Below, piece after piece: positions 7,609 to 15,721 of a stretch of 64,000 nt of DNA. Source of the DNA: Clostridium cibarium (GTDB taxonomy: Bacteria > Bacillota > Clostridia > Clostridiales > Clostridiaceae); the NCBI RefSeq assembly GCF_014836335.1, contig NZ_JACSRA010000009.1, positions 62,001 to 126,000 of the forward strand, read 5' to 3'. The position numbers and the translations under genes are program-made. The notes under the pieces were generated by a model. It had not been told where the DNA came from and did no database searches. It saw only the letters and a program-made list of their open reading frames with translations. Numbering within the stretch: the first letter of the stretch is position 1; the number at the start of each line of letters is the position of its first letter.

Positions 7609-9999
7609 TTAAGCTTCATTTGTACTAAATGTTCCTTCTATAAAATTCTTAGGATTAAATACACGTTCTATTTTAGGTAATGTTATACCCAAAGTCTCCT
7701 TAAGAACATCCTCTACAGTTTCTACAGGTATTATAGTTATTTGTTCTTTTACCTCCTCAGGAACATCTTTTAGATCAATTACATTATCTTTTGGAATTAG
7801 AGCTTTTCTTATTCCAGCCCTTTGAGCTGCTATCAACTTTTCTTTAAGTCCTCCTATCGGAAGTACTGCTCCTCTTAATGTAATTTCTCCTGTCATTGCA
7901 AGTTTTGAATCTATCTTTATTCCTGTAACAAGAGATGCAAGTGCTGTAAATAATGTTATTCCAGCTGATGGACCATCCTTATGAACTGATCCTGAAGGGA
8001 CATGAATATGTAAGTCTCTTTCCTTAAAATTCATTGCATTTACTGGTAACCTTGATTTTAATAAACTCAATGAAATTCTTGCTGACTCCTTCATAACATC
8101 TCCTAATTGTCCAGTTAAAATAACTTGTCCATTTCCTGGCATATCAGTAGCTTCAATAAATAATATTTCTCCCCCTACTGCTGTCCATGCAAGTCCAGTT
8201 ACAACTCCTGGTGCATTATCCTTTTGAGCTTTATCATGACTTGAAATCTTTCTTCCAAGTATATCATCTAACTCTTCTGCTGTAATTTTAAATGGTAGGT
8301 CAACCTTATTAGCTACAATCTTCTCTGCTGCTACTCTGGCAAGTGTTGCTAACTGCTTTTTAAGTCCTCTTACCCCAGCTTCTAAAGTATATTCACTAAT
8401 AATTCTTCGTAGTCCTTCATCTTCTATAACAAGTTGTGTGTCGGCCAATCCATGTTCTTCAAGAACCTCTGGAATCAAATACTTTTTACCAATATGGAAT
8501 TTTTCATTCATAGTGTAACTAGATATTTGAATTACTTCCATTCTATCCAATAGCGGTCTAGGAATGGTATCTAAAGAATTAGCTGTTGCTATAAAGAATA
8601 CATCCGATAAGTCATATGGTAAATCTAAATAATGATCAGTGAAAGTATCATTTTGCTCTGGATCTAATACTTCTAATAAAGCACTAGCTGGATCACCATT
8701 ATAGCTAGAAGATAGCTTATCTACTTCATCTAAAACCATAACAGGGTTTGTTACTCCTGCCTTTTTTATACTTTGAATAATTCTACCAGGCATTGCTCCT
8801 ACATAGGTTCTTCTATGTCCTCTTATTTCTGCTTCATCTCTTACACCACCAAGACTTAATCTTATGTACTTTCTATTAAGAGCTTCTGCAATACTCTTAC
8901 CTAAACTTGTTTTTCCCACACCAGGAGGTCCTACTAACAATAATATAGATCCTTTTTTATCCTTTTTAAGTTGCATAACTGCTAAATGTTGAATTATTCT
9001 ATCCTTTACTTTTTGAAGACCATAATGTTGCTGGTTTAATATACTTCTTGCACCTTCTAAATCAACTGTTTTTCCTTCATTCCTTTTCCAAGGCAACTGT
9101 ATCAATAACTCTAAATAGTTACGTATTACATTATATTCAGAACTATTTGGACTTTGGTTTTGTAATTTTTCTAGTTCCTCTAAAGCTGTTTCACGAGCTT
9201 CATCTGGCATTTGAGCTTCTTCAATTTTTTTATAATAATCTTTATCTTTTTTAGCTTCTTTGCCTTCATTTAACTCATTTTGAATAGTTTTTAGTTGTTC
9301 CCTCAAAACTGATTCTCTATAATTTTTATTAGCTTTTTCAGTAAATTTTTGTGCCATTTCTAATTGTAATTTTATATGTTCTTTCTGCTTTAATAGATAA
9401 TCCATAAACTTTAAGCCTCTAGCCTTTAAAGATTGAGTCTCTATTAAATCATATTTTTCTTCATTTGAAAGTGGCATAAAAGGTGCTAAAAGTCCAATAA
9501 TTTTATTTAAATCCTGCTGTTCTTCCACACTTTCTATAAAATCTTCTGAACCTTTAAAATTCTCACTAATTTCTCTAGTGATCCTTTTAATGTAACTTAC
9601 CATTTCTTCCTGATTTTTTTCTGTAATATCAACTATATCAGATGCAAATTCAAATTCTGCACTAATTAAAGCTTCTTCAAAGTTCATAGATTTTATCTCT
9701 ACTCTATCTAATGCTAAAATTTCAATTTGATATCCTCTTCCCATTTTTTGAATTTTATTTATTTCAAATGAAACCCCTATACGATAAAAATCTTCTTCTT
9801 TTAAATTATTCTGATTGAAGTTTTGTTTTAAAGGTACTGCAACATTAACTGTTTCATCATTAGATAAATTTTCAATTTCCTTTTCACTAAATCTATTTAA
9901 CCTTAAAATATGAGTCATTCCTGGAAGCAGAACTGCTTCTGATACAGGAATTACAACTCCTTGGTTATATTTTTTCTCTATATTCATCGTCTTAATCAT
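7609..9999 (-). CDS. lon: ATP-dependent Lon protease (LonA type)
   Basis: 796 residues, usual length for LonA. The N-terminal substrate domain (about 10-200) is rather diverged, coiled-coil region about 205-290, AAA+ module with Walker A GPPGVGKT (357-364) and Walker B VMVLDEVDK (420-428), and the protease domain with S678 in KDGPSAG and K721 in GGLKEK, forming the Ser-Lys dyad. It degrades misfolded and regulatory proteins in the cytosol. The ATG at 9999 directly abuts GAAAGG, too close for normal initiation; the ATG four codons later (9987) is an alternative start. It follows a tetR gene by 108 bases, with a TetR-like operator 20 bases before the start. No HrcA (CIRCE) or CtsR site was noticed. 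Confidence 0.95.
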   Translation of the reverse strand: MIKTMNIEKKYNQGVVIPVSEAVLLPGMTHILRLNRFSEKEIENLSNDETVNVAVPLKQNFNQNNLKEEDFYRIGVSFEINKIQKMGRGYQIEILALDRVEIKSMNFEEALISAEFEFASDIVDITEKNQEEMVSYIKRITREISENFKGSEDFIESVEEQQDLNKIIGLLAPFMPLSNEEKYDLIETQSLKARGLKFMDYLLKQKEHIKLQLEMAQKFTEKANKNYRESVLREQLKTIQNELNEGKEAKKDKDYYKKIEEAQMPDEARETALEELEKLQNQSPNSSEYNVIRNYLELLIQLPWKRNEGKTVDLEGARSILNQQHYGLQKVKDRIIQHLAVMQLKKDKKGSILLLVGPPGVGKTSLGKSIAEALNRKYIRLSLGGVRDEAEIRGHRRTYVGAMPGRIIQSIKKAGVTNPVMVLDEVDKLSSSYNGDPASALLEVLDPEQNDTFTDHYLDLPYDLSDVFFIATANSLDTIPRPLLDRMEVIQISSYTMNEKFHIGKKYLIPEVLEEHGLADTQLVIEDEGLRRIISEYTLEAGVRGLKKQLATLARVAAEKIVANKVDLPFKITAEELDDILGRKISSHDKAQKDNAPGVVTGLAWTAVGGEILFIEATDMPGNGQVILTGQLGDVMKESARISLSLLKSRLPVNAMNFKERDLHIHVPSGSVHKDGPSAGITLFTALASLVTGIKIDSKLAMTGEITLRGAVLPIGGLKEKLIAAQRAGIRKALIPKDNVIDLKDVPEEVKEQITIIPVETVEDVLKETLGITLPKIERVFNPKNFIEGTFSTNEA

Positions 10000-10018
10000 C
10001 CTTTCTTTTGCTATTTAA

Positions 10019-10038
10019 ATAAATGAGCATTCGTTTAT
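10019..10038 (-). promoter_or_regulatory. Putative TetR operator before lon
   Basis: Minus strand ATAAACGAATGCTCATTTAT, an imperfect palindrome. It matches the site at 10704-10723 at 17 of 20 positions and lies 20 bases before the lon start, between lon and tetR. Binding by the neighbouring TetR protein is inferred. Confidence 0.65.
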
Positions 10039-10107
10039 ATGTTTTTTAAAAAATAGCGAAACATTTCTGCTATTTACAAAATTTCTCGCTTACTCTTATA
10101 TTAATCT

Positions 10108-10674
10108 CTATTTTATTAATATTGCATCTTGTATAATTTCAATCAATTCATTTAATAATTCAATCTTTTTATCATTATCGATACAGGAATTCATCACAAT
10201 TGATTTAGTAGGATAAAAAAGTATTGCTCTCAAGTTATCATTTTCAAAATCTTTGAAAACTCCTCTTTTCTTCATTTCATCAAACAAGTTGTTAAGAATA
10301 CTTATTCCATTTCTTGCTGAACATTGATTGGCTAATGCTGGACAACTAGCAAACTGATCAACAAAGTGAAAAATTTCATTATTATCATTGATATACAAAT
10401 AATATTCTCTTACAAGTACCTCAATAATTTTTTCACCTTTGTTACAATTATTAAGTTTATCAAGCAGGTAATAAAAAACATCTTCAGAGTATTCACGATA
10501 TATATCTTGCAACATAACTTCTTTATTTTCATAATATATATATACCGTAGCTGGCGAAACCCCAGCTTCTTTAGCTATCTTTGAAATAGATGTACCATGA
10601 AATCCTTCTTTAAGTATTAACTTAATAACAGCTTCTTTTATGCTTTGTTTCTTTTCATCATCTTTCCTTCTCAT
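10108..10674 (-). CDS. TetR/AcrR family transcriptional regulator
   Basis: 188 residues. The N-terminal helix-turn-helix (about residues 9-55) has the usual signature: IKLILKEGFHGTSISKIAKEAGVSPATVYIYYENKEVML. The C-terminal ligand and dimer domain (60-188) is all-helical; a CPALANQC pair of cysteines at about 111-118 could form a metal or thiol sensor, which is speculative. The gene lies upstream of lon in the same direction. Twin operators before both genes imply that it represses itself and lon, a rather unusual target for a TetR repressor. The start ATG at 10674 is preceded by a weak purine-rich site. Confidence 0.9.
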   Translation of the reverse strand: MRRKDDEKKQSIKEAVIKLILKEGFHGTSISKIAKEAGVSPATVYIYYENKEVMLQDIYREYSEDVFYYLLDKLNNCNKGEKIIEVLVREYYLYINDNNEIFHFVDQFASCPALANQCSARNGISILNNLFDEMKKRGVFKDFENDNLRAILFYPTKSIVMNSCIDNDKKIELLNELIEIIQDAILIK

Positions 10675-10703
10675 TTACACACCTCTATTGTTATATTTCT
10701 ATA

Positions 10704-10723
10704 ATAAACGAACGTTCTTTTAT
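10704..10723 (-). promoter_or_regulatory. Putative TetR operator before tetR
   Basis: ATAAACGAACGTTCTTTTAT (plus strand), centred on GAACGTTC and symmetrical at 18 of 20 positions. It begins 30 bases upstream of the tetR start. The 17/20 match to the pre-lon site suggests autoregulation plus control of lon. Confidence 0.7.
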
Positions 10724-10770
10724 AGTCAAGTTTTTTATTACTTACCCTACATAGAGGACTAAATGTATAT

Positions 10771-10809
10771 AAAAAACGCACAACAATCGGAATTTTATTG
10801 TTGTGCGTT
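10771..10809 (-). terminator. Intrinsic terminator of the siderophore importer operon
   Basis: Perfect 13-base stem (10775-10787 and 10797-10809, arm aacgcacaacaat), nine-base loop, then TTTTTT on the minus strand. It starts 14 bases beyond the stop of the binding-protein gene. Confidence 0.88.
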
Positions 10810-10822
10810 ACATATTATGAAT

Positions 10823-11779
10823 TTATTTTTCTATTGCCTTTGTGATTTCATCAATCATAGTATTAGTTCCTGTAAATCCTCCAGAAGATACATACCATAC
10901 TTGTGAATCAAGGTATATAATCCTATTGTTTTTATAAGCAGAAGTTCCTTTAATAATGTCATTATCTAGAGTCTTCTGAGCACTAACTCCTTTCCCTGTT
11001 ACAGCTGATCTATCTACAACAAATAAATAGTCAGGATTTTTTTCTGCTAAATATTCAAATGATACATTCATTCCATGATTAGATTCTTCTATATTTTCAT
11101 CTGCTTGTTTAAGTCCAAAATCTCTATGTATAATCCCAAATCTTGATTTTTCACCAAATGCACTTAAATTCCCTTCATTAGCCATTATCATAAGAGCTTT
11201 TGAGTTCTTTTCTTTAACTTTTTCATTAAGTTCTTTAATTTTAGTATCTATTTTATCTAATTGGTCTTTTACAACATCTTCTTTACTGAATATTTTACCT
11301 AAATTGTCCATATTCGCTTTAAAAGACTCAAAATAGCCTGTATCTGAGATACTTACATATAAAGTTGGTGCTATTTCTTTAAGCTTATCATACACACTTT
11401 CTTGTCTTCCTGAAATTATTATTAAATCTGGCTTCAATTCTTGTAACTTTTCAAAATTAGGTTCAAATAAAGTTCCTGCATCTACATATTTTTCATCTTT
11501 AAATTTACTTAGGTAACTAGGCAAACTACTCTTTGCAACAGCTTGTACCTCAATCCCAATAGTATCTAATGAATCCAATACACCATAATCAAACACAACG
11601 ATTTTTTGTGGATTTTTCTTTATACTCACTTCTCCTAATTTATGATTTATCGTTATATTATCTTCTCCATTACTCTTAGTTTCATCCTTTGTTGAACTAA
11701 ATTTAGTATATGTAAAACCTCCTACCATAACTATTAATATAACCAATAGGGATGATATTATCTTTTTATTTGTTTTCAT
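10823..11779 (-). CDS. yclQ: Siderophore-binding protein of ABC importer (YclQ/CeuE-like)
   Basis: 318 residues. Residues 8-26 form a membrane segment, then a charged linker and a FecB/CeuE-type helical-backbone binding fold: INHKLGEVSIKKNPQKIVVFDYGVLDSLDTIG, LFEPNFEKLQELKPDLIIISGR and VWYVSSGGFTGTNTMIDEI. These stretches strongly resemble YclQ and FatB, which bind petrobactin or catecholate chelates. Unlike normal Gram-positive binding proteins it has no lipobox: no cysteine occurs in the first 80 residues, so it is probably held by an uncleaved signal anchor. It is the last gene of a four-gene unit in the order permease-permease-ATPase-binding protein, as in yclNOPQ. The start follows GGAGAGAAAA. 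Confidence 0.85.
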   Translation of the reverse strand: MKTNKKIISSLLVILIVMVGGFTYTKFSSTKDETKSNGEDNITINHKLGEVSIKKNPQKIVVFDYGVLDSLDTIGIEVQAVAKSSLPSYLSKFKDEKYVDAGTLFEPNFEKLQELKPDLIIISGRQESVYDKLKEIAPTLYVSISDTGYFESFKANMDNLGKIFSKEDVVKDQLDKIDTKIKELNEKVKEKNSKALMIMANEGNLSAFGEKSRFGIIHRDFGLKQADENIEESNHGMNVSFEYLAEKNPDYLFVVDRSAVTGKGVSAQKTLDNDIIKGTSAYKNNRIIYLDSQVWYVSSGGFTGTNTMIDEITKAIEK

Positions 11780-11795
11780 TATTTTTCTCTCCTTA

Positions 11796-12554
11796 CTATT
11801 TAAAATAAATACAGATTTTATTGTTTTCTATTTCTTGAATATTAAATTTCATATCATATATTTCTTCTAGCACATCATTTCTTATTATTTCATCCGTTCT
11901 CCCAGCCTTAACAAGTTTTCCATCTTTAAGAGCTAATATATAATCTGAATAACAAGATGCAAAATTTATATCATGTATTACAATAACAACTGTTTTATTA
12001 AGCTCTTCTGCTAAAGTTCTTAAAATTTTCATTATTTCCACTGAATGCTTCATATCTAAATTGTTTAGTGGCTCGTCCAACAATATGTAATCTGTATTTT
12101 GAGCTATTATCATTGCAATAAATGCCCTCTGTCTTTGTCCTCCACTAAGTTCATCCATGTACTTATCTTTTATATCTGTAAGTTTCATATATTCTATTGC
12201 ATTATAAACATGTTCTAAATCTTCCTCTGTTAAATTTCCCTGACAATAAGGGAACCTTCCAAAGCTAACTATTTCTTTTATTGTTAATCTCATGTTGATA
12301 GAATTAGATTGCTTTAATACTGATATTTTTTTTGCTAAATCTTTATTATTCCACGACTCTAATTTAGCCTTATCTATTATAACTTCACCACTATCTCTAC
12401 TTATTATCCTGCTCATTATTGAAAGCAATGTGCTCTTGCCTGCTCCATTAGGACCTATAAGAGACGTTACTTTTCCTTCTTTTATAGTTACAGAAACATT
12501 ATCAACAACATTCTTTCCATTATATTTTTTCACTATATTCTTTAATTCAATCAT
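11796..12554 (-). CDS. yclP: ABC ATPase of ferric-siderophore importer (YclP/FecE-like)
   Basis: 252 residues, complete ABC subunit. Walker A GPNGAGKST at 34-42, signature LSGGQRQRAFIA near 138, Walker B TDYILLDEPLNNLDM and switch histidine in VIVIHDINFASCYSD. This sequence style is that of iron-chelate importers (FecE, FhuC, YclP). It powers uptake through the two permeases encoded just upstream; its start overlaps the stop of the second permease gene by four bases, so translation is probably coupled. Control would come from the Fur box before the first gene. Confidence 0.9.
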   Translation of the reverse strand: MIELKNIVKKYNGKNVVDNVSVTIKEGKVTSLIGPNGAGKSTLLSIMSRIISRDSGEVIIDKAKLESWNNKDLAKKISVLKQSNSINMRLTIKEIVSFGRFPYCQGNLTEEDLEHVYNAIEYMKLTDIKDKYMDELSGGQRQRAFIAMIIAQNTDYILLDEPLNNLDMKHSVEIMKILRTLAEELNKTVVIVIHDINFASCYSDYILALKDGKLVKAGRTDEIIRNDVLEEIYDMKFNIQEIENNKICIYFK

Positions 12555-13501
12555 GCCTTATTCCCCTTTAATAATAGAGATATAAAATATATACCTCCAA
12601 CTAAATTGATCACTACAGAAACTGGTGTTGAAAAATTTAATAATCTTTCTATTACAAATTGACCACCAACCAAAGTGATTATGCTAATTAAAACAGAAGC
12701 TGGTATTAGATATCTATGTCTATAAGTTTTTAAAAACTCATGTGTTATATTTACTACTAATAATCCTAAAAAAGTTATTGGCCCAACTAAAGCTGTTGAT
12801 ACAGATACTAAAATTGATGTTACTATAAGCAAGGATTTAACTGTCTTTTCATATGATAATCCAAGATTAATAGCATGATCCCTACCAAGCGACAAAACAT
12901 CTAATATATCAATGTAATCATACATATAAATCATTACTAGTAATATTATTACTATAGAAATTAACAATACATCGCTATTTACATTATTAAAACTTGCAAA
13001 CATCTTACCTTGAAGAACTGAAAACTCGTTTGGATCTATTATCATTTGCATAAAAGAAGCTCCACTACGAAATAATGTTCCTAATATTAAACCGACTAAT
13101 AAAAGAAAATAAATATTCCCTTTTTCTTTTTTAAGCATTACCTGAAATAGTAATATAGAAAATATAACCATAACCCCTACTGAAAGAATAAAATTTATAT
13201 TACTTGCAAAAATCTCATTTTTATTGCTTGATAATATGAAAACTATAAAAGTTTGTACAAGCATATATAAAGAATCTAATCCCATTACACTTGGAGTCAA
13301 TATTCTATTATTGGTTATGCTTTGAAATATCATAGCTGAAAAAGCTATAGCTGCACTTGTTATTACAACTGCCACAATCATTATTCCTCTTCTTTGAAGA
13401 ATATATTGCCAATTATTATTGTTCATACCAACACATATAAAAAGAAGAATAAGTATAACTGATAAAATGAACATAAGTATTAAATTTCGTTTTATTTTCA
13501 T
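12551..13501 (-). CDS. yclO: FecCD-type permease of siderophore importer (YclO-like)
   Basis: 316 residues, about nine hydrophobic helices. The BtuC/FecD family signatures are present: SAAIAFSAMIFQSITNNRILTPSVMGLDSLY, GLILGTLFRSG, LSLGRDHAINLGLSYE (the loop that meets the ATPase) and GPITFLGLLVVNITH. It pairs with the upstream permease as a heterodimer. Both ends overlap neighbouring genes by four bases, a tightly coupled operon. Confidence 0.9.
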   Translation of the reverse strand: MKIKRNLILMFILSVILILLFICVGMNNNNWQYILQRRGIMIVAVVITSAAIAFSAMIFQSITNNRILTPSVMGLDSLYMLVQTFIVFILSSNKNEIFASNINFILSVGVMVIFSILLFQVMLKKEKGNIYFLLLVGLILGTLFRSGASFMQMIIDPNEFSVLQGKMFASFNNVNSDVLLISIVIILLVMIYMYDYIDILDVLSLGRDHAINLGLSYEKTVKSLLIVTSILVSVSTALVGPITFLGLLVVNITHEFLKTYRHRYLIPASVLISIITLVGGQFVIERLLNFSTPVSVVINLVGGIYFISLLLKGNKA

Positions 13502-14478
13502 GTTAACTTCCTCCTGAAAAGTAGATATAAGAATACTCCACTTCCTATGACCACAACCATAAGGCCTATTGGAATTTCATATGGATAAATAATCAACCTA
13601 CCTAATATATCACAGAAAAGAAGAAATACTGCTCCAAATAAAGATGTTGAAACAAAATTCTCTTTTAAATTATCTCCATTATAAATCCTAATAATATTAG
13701 GAATTATAAGTCCTAAGAATGGTATTTTCCCAACAATAATAATCATTATGGAAGATATAAGCGCAACTATTACAACTCCGATATTTACCACTTTATTGTA
13801 ATCTAATCCTAAATTCTTTGAGAATTCTTTTCCCATCCCTGAAATAGTAAACTTATTTGCAAATAAATAAGCTATTATCATAAGGGGAATACTTAAGTAA
13901 ACTAGTTCATATCGATCCTTTATAATCATAGAAAAATTTCCTTGTGCCCAAGATTCTATATTTTGAATCACATCAAATTTATATGCAAAGAAAGTATTTA
14001 TAGATTCTATTATTGCTCCTAACATAATTCCAATAAGAGGAACAAATATATCATTCTTAAATTTAATTTTTCTTAAAATGTACATAAATAAAAAAGTACC
14101 AGCTAGCGAAAATATAAAACATATTATCATTTTGCTAAAATAGCCTGCTGAAGGGAATAATATAATAGATACTAATATTCCAAATTTCGCACTATCTTCA
14201 GTAGCACCTGTAGTTGGTGATACAAAACTATTGCGACTTATTTGCTGCATTATAAGTCCACTTACAGCTATACTTGTACCAGCCGCTAGAATACTTATTA
14301 ATCTTGGTATTCTACTTAAAATAAGTATTTCTAATTTATCTTTTTCAAAACTTAATAAGTCAATAATCTTTATATCTTTTGAGCCGATAAATATAGATAT
14401 AATTGATAAAATAATTAAACTTATTACTAGATATCTTATCTTTATATCTCTTTTCTTTAAAATTTTTTCATTTTCCAC
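13498..14478 (-). CDS. yclN: FecCD-type permease of siderophore importer (YclN-like)
   Basis: 326 residues, about nine helices. RIPRLISILAAGTSIAVSGLIMQQISRNSFVSPTTGATEDSAKFGIL is the canonical FecCD/BtuC N-terminal block, and GKIPFLGLIIPNIIR the conserved C-terminal one. It is the first gene of the four-gene unit, 34 bases downstream of a strong Fur box. The start ATG at 14478 is preceded by AGGGGGAAT. The order and overlap of the four genes match yclNOPQ-type petrobactin/catechol importers; which chelate is carried cannot be read from sequence. Confidence 0.9.
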   Translation of the reverse strand: MENEKILKKRDIKIRYLVISLIILSIISIFIGSKDIKIIDLLSFEKDKLEILILSRIPRLISILAAGTSIAVSGLIMQQISRNSFVSPTTGATEDSAKFGILVSIILFPSAGYFSKMIICFIFSLAGTFLFMYILRKIKFKNDIFVPLIGIMLGAIIESINTFFAYKFDVIQNIESWAQGNFSMIIKDRYELVYLSIPLMIIAYLFANKFTISGMGKEFSKNLGLDYNKVVNIGVVIVALISSIMIIIVGKIPFLGLIIPNIIRIYNGDNLKENFVSTSLFGAVFLLFCDILGRLIIYPYEIPIGLMVVVIGSGVFLYLLFRRKLT

Positions 14479-14511
14479 TAAATTCCCCCTTACTATTAAA
14501 TTCTTAGTAAT

Positions 14512-14526
14512 TGATATTGATTATCA
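14512..14526 (-). promoter_or_regulatory. Fur box in the yclN / araC divergent spacer
   Basis: TGATATTGATTATCA differs from the Fur consensus TGATAATNATTATCA at one position. It lies 34 bases before the yclN start and 101 bases before the divergent AraC gene, so it could serve both. It shares 14 of 15 bases with the site at 32855. Confidence 0.75.
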
Positions 14527-14626
14527 CTCTTGTGTTATGTTATCATTAAACTCAATATTTGACTTAAATATATTTACTTTTTTTAAATATATTTAGGCTT
14601 TTTAATAAGGGAGGATTTATATTACA

Positions 14627-15400
14627 ATGTTTAACAATTTTTCCGAAGAGAAGTGTATTAAAGAATCTTTAGATAAATTCTATTTTTGTACTAATGTCCC
14701 TGTTAAAGCTTATAGAAATGATGGTAACAGTATATATTCTAAAGGATATACCATTCATTTTGAGTCTTTAGCTGATCAATTTAATATATGTGAAAATCTT
14801 TCAAAAAAATTATATAAAAAATCACCTGATTCCTCAGTAAATATTTTCTATGATACTCACGTTATAGTTACAGGTTTCTCTATATGCCCTAATAATCTTA
14901 ATAGAGGCATAATAATTATTGGTCCTTATACCACATCTAAAAATATGAACACTAAAGATATTTTATATAAGCCTAAAAGTTGTATAGCTCATCTTATTAC
15001 TTTGTTTTATAACATAATGAATGATAGCGAATATATAAAACTGCAAAAAAAGTTCTCAACCACAGCTAACTATAGCCTACATATAAAAAAGGCCATAGAA
15101 TACGTTGATTCAAAATTTTATGACCCTATTTCCTTAGATGTGATTGCTGAATATCTCAATATAAACAGATGCTATTTTTGTAATTTATTCAAAAAAGAAA
15201 CTGGGAAAACCTTCTCTCAGTATCTTAATCAAGTAAGAATTGAAAGAAGTAAAGAATTATTATTAACTAAAGATTTACCTATAATTGAAGTTGCTATGTC
15301 TGTGGGATTTAGTAGTCAAAATTATTACAATATGGCTTTTAAAAAAATAACTAAAAAAACTCCATTAGAATTTAGAAATGAAAACTTTCAAGAGAATTAA
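14627..15400 (+). CDS. AraC family transcriptional regulator
   Basis: 257 residues. The N-terminal half (1-150) is a ligand or sensor domain of unrecognised type, with NICPNNLNRGIIIIGPYTT-like beta strands as seen in PocR-like sensory regions. The C-terminal AraC domain (about 158-255) has both helix-turn-helix units: ISLDVIAEYLNINRCYFCNLFKKETGKTFSQYL and IIEVAMSVGFSSQNYYNMAFKKITKKTPLEFR. It diverges from the siderophore importer across a 148-base spacer with a Fur box, and so probably activates that operon in response to a chelate, like other AraC siderophore sensors. The start follows AAGGGAGG. Confidence 0.85.
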   Translation: MFNNFSEEKCIKESLDKFYFCTNVPVKAYRNDGNSIYSKGYTIHFESLADQFNICENLSKKLYKKSPDSSVNIFYDTHVIVTGFSICPNNLNRGIIIIGPYTTSKNMNTKDILYKPKSCIAHLITLFYNIMNDSEYIKLQKKFSTTANYSLHIKKAIEYVDSKFYDPISLDVIAEYLNINRCYFCNLFKKETGKTFSQYLNQVRIERSKELLLTKDLPIIEVAMSVGFSSQNYYNMAFKKITKKTPLEFRNENFQEN

Positions 15401-15721
15401 TTCAACATCTACCAATTTTTTCTTCAAAAAAGTATAATTTATAACATTTTTTGATTAATATTGCGAGTTTTGACTATATATGGTAAAATTATTATAGGAT
15501 ACATTTGCATGAAAATTAATCAATAATATTAATAAACTTACATCTTATACTGCAAGAGGATATATATTATATAGTTTTATTGACATTTTTTTTGCATACA
15601 GTATCCCAAAAATTATATGTGGAAATGGGGAAATTTTGTGCTTTTAACTAGTCAAAACTTTAAGATGCAAATCATTATAGGGTTTTCTTTTTTCATTTTC
15701 ACAAAAAAAGGTGGGATTTTA
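15401..15721 (+). promoter_or_regulatory. Leader and promoter region of the giant secreted protein
   Basis: 321 bases without a supportable gene. A sigma-A-like promoter is visible: TTGACT at 15470-15475, 17-base spacer, TATAGG at 15493-15498. A second TTGACA occurs at about 15579. The words GGATAC-N3-TGCA (15498) and its rough inverse (near 15593) may be regulator half-sites. No riboswitch class was recognised. The reading frame is open back to 15617, but the only good ribosome site (AAAGGTGGG) serves the ATG at 15722. Confidence 0.45.

Noticed and set aside
15617-15721. N-terminal extension of 35 codons to the giant secreted protein
   Set aside because: No ribosome site before 15617, and the extension would bury a normal signal peptide. 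AAAGGTGGG fits ATG 15722.
15401-15721. Cyclic-di-GMP or other known riboswitch before the giant gene
   Set aside because: Searched by eye for conserved cores; the region is A+T-rich with no matching structure or terminator.
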